Shown: in pieces, positions 1-4,715 of the stretch
Layout: each line of letters begins with the position of its first letter
Position numbering within the stretch: the first letter of the stretch is position 1
Assembly: GCA_017411665.1 (NCBI GenBank)
Contig: JAFQPT010000293.1
Coordinates: forward strand, 1-5,457
Direction: 5' to 3'
From: Oscillospiraceae bacterium
GTDB lineage: Bacteria; Bacillota_A; Clostridia; Oscillospirales; Oscillospiraceae
DNA: 5,457 nucleotides
Notes under the pieces: model-generated
Database searches by the model: none
Seen by the model: only the letters and a program-made list of their open reading frames with translations
What the model was told of the DNA's origin: nothing
Program-made: the position numbers and the translations under genes

Positions 1-80
1 ACTACATCTATTTCTATAACCATCAACGTATCCAGTTAAAAACTGGAGTAGCGCCGCTAACGCTGCGCTACTCCGCTTAA
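1..80 (+). CDS. IS3-family transposase, C-terminal end (partial)
   Basis: The reading frame enters from the left edge (first full codon at 3) and ends at TAA 78-80. The 25 visible residues begin YIYFYNHQRIQLKTG and finish with an APLTLR segment. This is the characteristic tail of the DDE (rve) transposase, the OrfB part, of IS3-family elements, where a Y-I-x-F-Y-N-x-x-R-I-Q block followed by P-L-x-x-R lies just after the catalytic glutamate helix. The DDE residues are outside the window, so activity cannot be judged. The protein would catalyse excision and insertion of the element whose right end lies at about 140. The 3' codons also hold a 10-bp inverted repeat, described separately. Confidence 0.82.
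   Translation, partial: YIYFYNHQRIQLKTGVAPLTLRYSA
36..74 (-). terminator. Terminator-like hairpin inside the transposase 3' end, minus strand
   Basis: GGAGTAGCGC (45-54) and GCGCTACTCC (65-74) form a perfect 10-bp GC-rich stem with a 10-nt loop. Read on the minus strand, the stem is followed immediately by AGTTTTTAA (44-36), which gives it the form of a rho-independent terminator facing into the element. On the plus strand there is no U-run after it. A second small repeat, TCCAGTT/AACTGGA (31-37 and 41-47), overlaps its base. The hairpin lies within transposase codons. A role in stopping transcription that enters the element from the right is inferred. Confidence 0.45.
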
Positions 81-140
81 AACTCAATATTTCCTACTAT
101 GGGGCTTTTTTGTACTGTCCGTATAATTTGGAGCAGTGCA

Positions 141-158
141 AAAAGAGGTGCTTTTTTT
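141..158 (-). terminator. Split half of the epimerase gene's terminator
   Basis: Immediately after the epimerase stop codon, the minus strand reads a run of A, then GCACCTC and TTTT, and then meets the insertion-sequence end. This is exactly one arm and the loop of a hairpin of the type A-run/GCACCTC/loop/GAGGTGC/T-run. The complementary arm is missing on this side. The intact terminator at 2837-2863 has nearly the same arm (AAAAAGCACCC), which supports this reading. The simplest interpretation is that the IS inserted in the hairpin loop. Confidence 0.5.
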
Positions 159-1065
159 ATCGCCCTTGTGCAATCAAGTACTCTGTCTGTTCCTTCAGTC
201 CCTGTCTCAGAGAGATAGAAGGGACGGGCAGTCCTGCGTTTTTGAGCTTGGTTAAATCGTATACACGGTCGCAGAAATAAATGGCAGCATCGGGATGGGT
301 ATCCACATATCCTTCCTCGGGCAGATACTCGAAGGTGACGGGCAGACCGAGAATGTCACCGAGTATCTCAAAATACTGTTTGTTGGTGACGATATCGGGG
401 CCTGCGATGCAGAAAATCTCGTTGAAGGTGTTCTCATTTTCGATGGCCGCCAGCATTGCCTTGGCAAGGTCGCGGGCATCCAGTGCCTGCAGCAGGTACT
501 CGCCGCTGCCTACGAGGGTCACGGGTTTGCCGCTGCGCAGATGGTCAAGCATGTCCTTTTGTCTGGTGTGGGTGGGGAAGCAGCCCAGCTCGGATTTCGG
601 CCCGTACATATGGGGCGGACGGAAGAGTGTCCAACGGAGGTTGTCGGGACATTCATTCAGAAATGCCAGCTCCATGCGACGTTTTTTTGCACCGTAGCTG
701 TCGTCTTCGAAATATTTTTCTCCGTGCTCGTCCTGCGGTACGTTTTTGTATGCGGAATCGTAGCAGGAGTCGGTGGAAATTGCAATCAGACGGGAAGTAA
801 ATGCAGGGAGAATCTCCATATCGGCTCGAGCCTGCTGCTCATTGAAACATATGCAGTCCAATACCGCGTCGAATCGCAGACTCAGTTGTTGCAGTGCGGC
901 GCGGAGGGCATCGGGGTCGTCACGGTCGGCGATGATCGGGTGGGCGTTGGGGACAGGGCTGCGCAAGCCACGAGTCATATATCATACCTCATGCCCTGCT
1001 TCCAATGCAGCATCCATCACATGTCCGCTGACAAAACCGCTGCCGCCGATGATCAATAGCTTCAT
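157..1065 (-). pseudogene. NAD-dependent epimerase/dehydratase, interrupted by in-frame TGA
   Basis: This is an extended short-chain dehydrogenase (Rossmann-fold NAD(P)-binding, nucleotide-sugar epimerase-like) of unknown substrate. The start ATG (1065-1063) has an AAGGAG site 9 nt upstream. Residues 1-27 begin MKLLIIGGSGFVSG, the glycine-rich dinucleotide-binding loop, and run to AGHEV. Codon 28 is TGA (984-982), where relatives often have Trp in a GHEVW-x-x-TRG segment. The same frame then continues without interruption for 274 more codons to TAA at 159-157 (302 residues in all). Later motifs are intact: S-T-D at about 97-99, YGAKK (YxxxK catalytic pair Y124, K128) and FRPPHMYGP at about 148-156. 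Restart at the ATG at 978-976 is possible but would give a protein lacking the cofactor-binding loop. It is divergent from the peptidase operon. A sequencing error or a strain-specific nonsense mutation are both possible. Confidence 0.8.
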
Positions 1066-1086
1066 ATACCATCACTCCTTGGGTTT

Positions 1087-1115
1087 ATTGTATCAGACAG
1101 AATGGAGTCCATCAA
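1087..1115 (-). promoter_or_regulatory. Promoter of the epimerase gene
   Basis: On the minus strand, TTGATG (1115-1110) and TACAAT (1092-1087) are separated by exactly 17 bp, a good sigma-A-type match. The predicted start of transcription falls near 1080, right at the AAGGAG site (1080-1075), so the mRNA leader would be only about 15 nt. Persistence of a good promoter and ribosome binding site suggests the gene was inactivated recently. Confidence 0.6.
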
Positions 1116-1153
1116 TCAAAAGAGAGCAGTTTGTAAATTTTCCTTGTTTCCTA

Positions 1154-1182
1154 TTGGCGAAACGGGGATTTTGCTTTATACT
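1154..1182 (+). promoter_or_regulatory. Promoter of the C39-like peptidase operon
   Basis: TTGGCG (1154-1159) and TATACT (1177-1182) are spaced by 17 bp, a strong sigma-A-type promoter. Transcription would start near 1189, followed by AAAGGAGG at 1199-1206 and the ATG at 1214. It is back to back with the minus-strand promoter at 1087-1115, with about 40 bp between the two -35 boxes. Confidence 0.7.
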
Positions 1183-1213
1183 GTCAAAAAGCAAACGCAA
1201 AGGAGGCGAAGCC

Positions 1214-2038
1214 ATGACAAATACCGTCAGTCGAGTCATTGAAGTGATTTTGTGCATTTTTCTGACTCTGGTCATCGTTGTAACAGGGTTTATCGGCTAC
1301 GCCCATCGCCAAAAGCTGTGGATATTTGCGGAGGAAATTCCCACTGTGGGTTTCCCTGTGGAAACAGCCATCGTTGGCGGTGCGGAAGGGGCTGAGCCTG
1401 CGTGGCACTATGCCTTTGCGCCTTCCTATATCCGTGAGAAAGCGTATTATACCCCCGAAGCCATTGCGTGGCCTGCAGAGTATTTCTATTACCACAATAA
1501 AATCTTTGATAAGAGCATTGTCAATGACGTGACAGTAGGGGAATTCCCTGTGCTGCTGCAGTGGGACAAGCGTTGGGGCTATGAGCTGTACGGCACCAAT
1601 TTCATGGGCAACAACGGCTGCGGACCCACTGCATTGACCATTGTGTACGCAGGACTCACAGGCAAAACCGACTGGAATCCCTATTCCCTCGCCATGTACT
1701 CCATCGAGCATGACCTGTATGTCCCCAATGTGGGCACCAAGTGGATTTTCATGGAAGAGGGCGGTACGTATCTGGGCTTGACTGTGGAGAAAATCGGGGA
1801 AGAGCTGGAGCTTGCCCGTCCCGCACTGGAAGCAGGGAAGGTACTGGTGTGCAAGGTGGGCCCCGGTGACTTTACCTCGGGCGGCCACTTTATTGTGGTG
1901 ACGAAGCTTTTGGAGGATAACCAAGTGGAAGTCCGTGACCCCAACAGCCGTGATAAGAGTGCAGTGACGTGGGACTTTGACCAAATCATCGGGCAGACCG
2001 ACTATGTCTGGGCCTACAGCTATGTGGAAGGATATTAA
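1214..2038 (+). CDS. Membrane-anchored C39-like cysteine peptidase
   Basis: This 274-residue protein resembles the peptidase C39-like family (papain-like fold, Peptidase_C39_2 type), which cleaves peptides or peptidoglycan-linked substrates. The start is set by AAAGGAGG 7 nt upstream; the open frame extends further upstream but without a site and across the promoter. Residues 8-30 form one hydrophobic helix (VIEVILCIF...IGYA) with no lipobox, so it is predicted to be anchored with the catalytic part outside. A module around residues 44-105 starts with VGFPV. The catalytic domain begins with LLQWDKRWGYE: Q116 (oxyanion), C136 in NNGCGPTAL, H225 in GGHFIVV and D242 in RDPNS complete the expected set. 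It is followed 18 bp later by a paralogue. The substrate is unknown. It could instead be a non-bacteriocin housekeeping wall hydrolase; no ABC transporter or leader peptide that would suggest bacteriocin export is visible. Confidence 0.85.
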   Translation: MTNTVSRVIEVILCIFLTLVIVVTGFIGYAHRQKLWIFAEEIPTVGFPVETAIVGGAEGAEPAWHYAFAPSYIREKAYYTPEAIAWPAEYFYYHNKIFDKSIVNDVTVGEFPVLLQWDKRWGYELYGTNFMGNNGCGPTALTIVYAGLTGKTDWNPYSLAMYSIEHDLYVPNVGTKWIFMEEGGTYLGLTVEKIGEELELARPALEAGKVLVCKVGPGDFTSGGHFIVVTKLLEDNQVEVRDPNSRDKSAVTWDFDQIIGQTDYVWAYSYVEGY

Positions 2039-2043
2039 ACAGT

Positions 2044-2049
2044 AAGGAG
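2044..2049 (+). promoter_or_regulatory. Ribosome binding site that fixes the start at 2057
   Basis: AAGGAG lies 1 nt before an ATG at 2051 and 7 nt before a second in-frame ATG at 2057. Only the second has workable spacing, so the 2057 start is preferred. Confidence 0.75.
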
Positions 2050-2056
2050 AATGCGC

Positions 2057-2830
2057 ATGACAGCGGAGAAAAAACGATTCGTGGCTGCCCTGTGCATTCT
2101 CCTTGTTTACGTTTTATGGGGCATGACAGGCTGCAGTGCAGAGCAAAGTGTGGGATTTCCCGTTTCTGCAGCGGTGGTCGGCGGAGCGGACCGTGCATGT
2201 GCCGCGCATCACATGGCCGTTGTCCCCGAGGCGATTTGGGAGAAGGTGCGGTTTCAGCCGGATACCATGGAATATGCTGCGCTGTACTACGCTTTCGGAC
2301 AGGCAGATTTGGATACAGACATCTCCGCAGATGTGACGGCGGGGGAAGTACCCCTGCTGCTGCAGTGGGACAAGCGCTGGGGCTATGAGATGTACGGCAC
2401 AAACTTCATGGGCATCAACGGCTGTGCACCGACCGCCCTTGCCATGGTGTATGTGGGACTGACGGGCAGCACCGATGTGACACCCTATGACCTTGCCCGA
2501 TATGCCATGGCACACGGGCTGTATGTGTCGGGGCAGGGCACGAAATGGTCGCTTATGGAAACAGGCGGCCGTCATCTGGGACTGAAGGTACAGAAACTGT
2601 GGAAGGACGAAAACGCCATTCGTAAGGCATTGGCGGACGGCAAACTGATGACCGTCCGTGTAGGTGCGGGGGATTTTACCGACGGCGGTCATTTCCTCGT
2701 GATTTGCGGCATCGACGAGCATGACATGCTCACCATTCGCGACCCCAACAGCCGCGAGAAAACGGCGCAGCCGTGGGCATTTGAACGTGTTATGGAGCAG
2801 GCAAGCTGCTTCTGGAGCTTTGAAAAATGA
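2057..2830 (+). CDS. C39-like cysteine peptidase, probable lipoprotein, paralogue of the preceding gene
   Basis: This 257-residue protein is a tandem duplicate of the upstream gene. Its N-terminus is KKR followed by a hydrophobic stretch ending in WGMTGC, a plausible lipobox with C26 as the lipidated residue, so this copy is predicted to be a lipoprotein, whereas its neighbour has a plain membrane helix. The VGFPV module follows directly at residues 32-36. The catalytic set is intact: Q103 in LLQWDKRWGYE, C123 in INGCAPTAL, H212 in GGHFLVI and D229 in RDPNS. The usual Gly after the catalytic Cys is Ala here. In the core from LLQW to GLTG, 31 of 37 residues match the paralogue. It is co-transcribed with the upstream gene (18-bp gap, no terminator) and ends in TGA just before a strong terminator, showing that TGA is read as stop in this genome. 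Substrate unknown. Confidence 0.83.
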   Translation: MTAEKKRFVAALCILLVYVLWGMTGCSAEQSVGFPVSAAVVGGADRACAAHHMAVVPEAIWEKVRFQPDTMEYAALYYAFGQADLDTDISADVTAGEVPLLLQWDKRWGYEMYGTNFMGINGCAPTALAMVYVGLTGSTDVTPYDLARYAMAHGLYVSGQGTKWSLMETGGRHLGLKVQKLWKDENAIRKALADGKLMTVRVGAGDFTDGGHFLVICGIDEHDMLTIRDPNSREKTAQPWAFERVMEQASCFWSFEK

Positions 2831-2836
2831 GGAATC

Positions 2837-2863
2837 AAAAAGCACCCTTTGGGGTGCTTTTTT
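2837..2863 (+). terminator. Rho-independent terminator of the peptidase operon
   Basis: AAAAAGCACCC (2837-2847) pairs with GGGTGCTTTTT (2852-2862) around a TTTG loop, with a run of T on the 3' side. It begins 6 nt after the second peptidase's stop codon. The A-run/T-run symmetry means it could also work on the minus strand. Confidence 0.9.
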
Positions 2864-2903
2864 GAGGGTATGGAACATAATAGCAGATTGGCCGTCCAAA
2901 TTA

Positions 2904-2948
2904 ACAACTTACTCATGCATGAGACCATAAAGAAACGAGGTAAGTTGT
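2904..2948 (+). promoter_or_regulatory. Inverted repeat reaching into the start site of the VanY-like gene
   Basis: ACAACTTAC (2904-2912) and GTAAGTTGT (2940-2948) are perfect 9-bp inverted arms 27 bp apart. Between them lies a separate 12-bp perfect palindrome, CTCATGCATGAG (2912-2923). The right arm overlaps the end of the GAGGT ribosome binding site (2937-2941) and ends just before the ATG at 2950. In RNA, the pairing would mask the start region; in DNA, the symmetry could be an operator. A weak promoter candidate, TTAACA (2901-2906) with CATAAA (2926-2931) at 19-bp spacing, lies within it. No strong promoter is visible between 2864 and 2949. Confidence 0.45.
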
Positions 2949-2949
2949 G

Positions 2950-3660
2950 ATGAACCGATGGAAAAAGACAGCCGCTCTGCTGCTTGTGGGCGGAGTGCTT
3001 GTGCTGAATATCTGCAGCTGCAGCAGAGGAGAATCCCCGAAGCTCGACAACGGACAAACAGAGCAGCCCGTTGCAACGGAGACGGCAACCCCTGTGCCTA
3101 CGGAAGGCATCATTCTTGTGAATTGCTGGAAGCCGATTGACGAGAGCTACTCGGTTGACGTTCGAGAACTGCCCAACGGACAGAAGGTGGCAGCAGAGTG
3201 CTACGCAGAGCTGATGGAAATGCTGGACGACTGCCGCGGGGAAGGCTTGAATCCGGAGGTCTGCTCGGGCTTTCGCACGATTGCATTTCAGCAGAGCCTA
3301 TACGAGGACAAAGTAGAGCGGGTCATGGAGGAAGGGCATGTGCGGGAGGATGCAGAGCGCATTGCTGCCACAGAGGTTGCCCGACCGGGAACCAGTGAGC
3401 ATCACACCGGGCTTGCAGTGGACCTCATTGACAAGGATTACCCTGTGCTGGATGAGACCCAGGAGCAGCATCCCACCCAGCAGTGGTTTATGAAAAACAG
3501 CTGGAAGTATGGATTTGTGCTGCGGTATCCTACAGGGAAAACCGACATCACGGGTATTATTTATGAACCGTGGCATTATCGTTATGTGGGCGTGGAGGCT
3601 GCGGAGCGGATGCATGAGCAGGACTTGTGTCTGGAAGAATACCTGGAAAGATATGGGTAA
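2950..3660 (+). CDS. VanY-like D-alanyl-D-alanine carboxypeptidase, lipoprotein (M15 family)
   Basis: This 236-residue zinc peptidase of the VanY/M15B type would remove the terminal D-Ala from peptidoglycan stem peptides outside the cell. The signal peptide (WKK then a Leu/Val-rich stretch) ends in ICSC, making C24 the likely lipidated cysteine, followed by a Pro/Thr/Glu-rich linker to about residue 52. The catalytic domain shows CSGFRT (105-110), SEHHTGLAVD (149-158; zinc ligands H151 and D158) and EPWHYRYVG (206-214; base E206, ligand H209), the full M15B set. The start is uncertain by one codon: a GTG at 2947 directly precedes the ATG at 2950, and GAGGT at 2937-2941 fits either, with better spacing to the ATG. 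No VanR/S/H/A/X genes are nearby, so a housekeeping wall-trimming role is more likely than glycopeptide resistance. Confidence 0.9.
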   Translation: MNRWKKTAALLLVGGVLVLNICSCSRGESPKLDNGQTEQPVATETATPVPTEGIILVNCWKPIDESYSVDVRELPNGQKVAAECYAELMEMLDDCRGEGLNPEVCSGFRTIAFQQSLYEDKVERVMEEGHVREDAERIAATEVARPGTSEHHTGLAVDLIDKDYPVLDETQEQHPTQQWFMKNSWKYGFVLRYPTGKTDITGIIYEPWHYRYVGVEAAERMHEQDLCLEEYLERYG

Positions 3661-3698
3661 TTATCAAAACCAATTGATCATGCACTTCAAATAAAAAC

Positions 3699-3729
3699 AG
3701 GCACGGCATACACAGCCGTGCCTTTTTTT
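3699..3729. terminator. Bidirectional rho-independent terminator between convergent genes
   Basis: AGGCACGGC (3699-3707) pairs with GCCGTGCCT (3715-3723) around a 7-nt loop. The plus strand has a run of seven further T after the stem; the minus strand has GTTTTTAT. It lies between the end of the VanY-like gene and the end of the minus-strand NifX-like gene and can serve both. Confidence 0.9.
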
Positions 3730-3737
3730 GTATACTC

Positions 3738-3890
3738 TTAATGTCCGCAGGTGTGGCTGCCGAGCGTGGGCAGGACACCGCTGTGAACAATCTTGCCGTC
3801 CTCAATGTCATACAGTTTGAATTCCTTGCTGTGTCCGAAGTGCCGGAAAATATTGCCGTCTTCGTAAGTAACTGCGATTCTCCTGTGCAA
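3738..3890 (-). CDS. Miniature NifX/NifB-domain protein (truncated or short variant)
   Basis: This short frame encodes about 50 residues and matches the N-terminus of the dinitrogenase iron-molybdenum cofactor family (NifX/NifB C-terminal type): RIAVTYEDGNIFRHFGHS, then EFKLYDIEDGKIV. Relatives usually have 100-120 residues; here it stops after LGSHTCGH, keeping a His/Cys-rich tail but lacking the central segment. The only in-frame start with a nearby site is TTG (3890-3888), 3 nt from AAAGGAG (3900-3894). The family's usual first codon, before R-I-A-V, is AGG here (3884-3882) and lies exactly 9 nt from that site, as an ATG should. Thus the normal ATG seems to have mutated to AGG, or TTG is used. 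It may be a metal-cluster-binding remnant or a decayed gene. A promoter lies upstream and a shared terminator downstream. Confidence 0.6.
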   Translation of the reverse strand: MHRRIAVTYEDGNIFRHFGHSKEFKLYDIEDGKIVHSGVLPTLGSHTCGH

Positions 3891-3893
3891 AGT

Positions 3894-3900
3894 CTCCTTT
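3894..3900 (-). promoter_or_regulatory. Ribosome binding site of the miniature NifX-like gene
   Basis: The minus strand reads AAAGGAG here, a near-perfect site. It is 3 nt from the TTG codon and 9 nt from the AGG codon that stands where the family's ATG is expected. Confidence 0.65.
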
Positions 3901-3918
3901 ATGCATTTTGATGTGTTT

Positions 3919-3947
3919 ATTCTATTCTTATTTTCACAGGAAGTTAA
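3919..3947 (-). promoter_or_regulatory. Promoter candidate for the miniature NifX-like gene
   Basis: On the minus strand, TTAACT (3947-3942) and TAGAAT (3924-3919) are 17 bp apart. The -10 box matches 5 of 6 consensus positions and the -35 box 4 of 6. The following AAAGGAG at 3900-3894 fits a leader of about 20 nt. Confidence 0.5.
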
Positions 3948-3978
3948 ATTTGTGTAACTGACTGTTTATATGGCGTGC

Positions 3979-4007
3979 TTGCTGTATTTACCCAAATGTG
4001 GTATACT
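3979..4007 (+). promoter_or_regulatory. Promoter of plsY
   Basis: TTGCTG (3979-3984) and TATACT (4002-4007) are spaced by 17 bp, and TGG directly before the -10 box makes it an extended -10 promoter. Transcription would start near 4014, which excludes the in-frame ATG at 3998 as the start codon. Confidence 0.7.
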
Positions 4008-4036
4008 GGTCAAAAAATCGGAAAGGATGGTGGGCC

Positions 4037-4684
4037 ATGGGTACTGTGATGTGTTTGTCTCTGGGCTATTTTCTGGGCTCACTGAGTCCGGCGGCGTATC
4101 TTGCAAAACTGAAGCGAGTCAATCTCCGCAGAGAGGGTTCCGGCAATCTGGGCGCCACCAACACCATGTTGGTCATGGGCTTCCGTTATGGACTGTTTGT
4201 GCTGTTGTTTGATTTGATGAAGACCATTTTTGCAAATCGCCTTGCAAAGGTGCTGTTTCCCCATTTGTATCTTGCGGGACTGCTGGCTGCGTGCGGTGCG
4301 GTCATCGGACATATTTTCCCCTTTTATATGCACTTCCAAGGAGGGAAGGGGGTTGCCTGTCTGGCGGGACTGGTTATGACCTTCGATTTCGGTCTGTTTC
4401 TGTTGCTGCTTGCCGTCGGGGTGATGGTGATGTTCGTTTTTAACTACGGTGTGATTGCCCCTGTGACTGTCGCTGCGGTATTTCCATGGTTTGTGCTATG
4501 GAAAACCCAAAGCTTTTGGGCGTGGCTGGTGACTGCTGCGGTGGGATTGCTGGTCATACAGAAGCATCGGGAGAATTTCGAGAGAATCAAGGCTGGGGAA
4601 GAAATCAAGGTACGCACCTATTTCGGTGAGCGGCTGCCCTGCAGACAGCTGAAATCAGCGGACAAGGACGATTATCAGGAATAA
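4037..4684 (+). CDS. plsY: Glycerol-3-phosphate acyltransferase PlsY
   Basis: This 215-residue integral membrane enzyme transfers an acyl group from acyl-phosphate to glycerol 3-phosphate, giving lysophosphatidic acid, the first step of phospholipid synthesis in most Gram-positive bacteria. All three PlsY motifs are visible: GSGNLGATN (34-42), GHIFPFYMHFQGGKGVA (91-107) and HRENFERIKAGEE (177-189). Hydrophobic segments lie near 2-22, 45-66, 77-96, 109-135 and 139-175, in line with the family's multi-span fold, and the length is typical. The start at 4037 has AAAGGA 9 nt upstream; an upstream in-frame ATG at 3998 lies inside the promoter. It stands alone between its own promoter and a terminator; the usual partner PlsX is not in the window. 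The tail after about 190 (YFGERLPCRQLK...) is somewhat longer and more polar than common. Confidence 0.95.
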   Translation: MGTVMCLSLGYFLGSLSPAAYLAKLKRVNLRREGSGNLGATNTMLVMGFRYGLFVLLFDLMKTIFANRLAKVLFPHLYLAGLLAACGAVIGHIFPFYMHFQGGKGVACLAGLVMTFDFGLFLLLLAVGVMVMFVFNYGVIAPVTVAAVFPWFVLWKTQSFWAWLVTAAVGLLVIQKHRENFERIKAGEEIKVRTYFGERLPCRQLKSADKDDYQE

Positions 4685-4713
4685 AAAGAGTCTCCTTTCG
4701 GAGACTCTTTTTT
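4683..4713. terminator. Bidirectional rho-independent terminator between plsY and the PepSY gene
   Basis: AAAAAGAGTCTCC (4683-4695) pairs with GGAGACTCTTTTT (4700-4712) around a TTTC loop. The A-run and T-run on opposite sides allow it to stop both plsY (plus) and the convergent PepSY lipoprotein gene (minus, stop codon at 4718-4716). Confidence 0.92.
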
Positions 4714-4715
4714 GT

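Larger units (their letters stand above)
1..140 (+). mobile_element. IS3-family insertion sequence, right end
   Basis: This segment holds the transposase tail plus about 60 bp of non-coding end sequence. The terminal stretch 111-140 reads, from the outside inward on the minus strand, TGCACTGCTCC followed by an AT-rich stretch and GGACAGTACA. That layout resembles IS3-family terminal repeats, which begin with TG and often carry TGxACTG and GGACAG blocks. The boundary at 140 is inferred from this resemblance and from the terminator half that starts right after it. The left end is outside the window, so the matching repeat and the target duplication (AAA or AAAA predicted) could not be compared. 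Confidence 0.6.

Noticed and set aside
982..984. Genetic-code reassignment or selenocysteine at the epimerase TGA
   Set aside because: TGA ends the second peptidase gene immediately before a terminator, Trp is TGG elsewhere, and the position fits Trp, not Cys; I saw no convincing selenocysteine-type hairpin just after it.
295..1059. Long plus-strand open frame (about 254 codons) opposite the epimerase gene
   Set aside because: It mirrors the coding strand's codon bias, has no ribosome binding site or recognisable domain, and the minus frame has clear family motifs.
773..1213. N-terminal extension of the first peptidase up to an ATG at 773
   Set aside because: The extension runs antisense through the epimerase gene and across both divergent promoters; the ATG at 1214 has a perfect ribosome binding site and begins a membrane anchor.
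1184..1984. Long minus-strand open frame opposite the first C39-like peptidase
   Set aside because: No domain, no ribosome site, and it covers the catalytic region of a convincing gene on the other strand; a similar frame at 2114-2899 opposite the second copy is its duplicate shadow.
2864..2903. Promoter with CATAAT at 2876-2881 upstream of the VanY-like gene
   Set aside because: No acceptable -35 element lies 16-18 bp upstream; it would fall in the terminator stem.
2950..3660. Part of a vancomycin-resistance (van) operon
   Set aside because: VanY-like carboxypeptidases are common wall enzymes; no ligase, dehydrogenase, VanX or two-component regulator genes are present nearby.
3998..4036. 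plsY start at the upstream ATG 3998
   Set aside because: It overlaps the extended -10 promoter, lacks a ribosome site, and adds 13 charged residues not usual before the first PlsY membrane segment.
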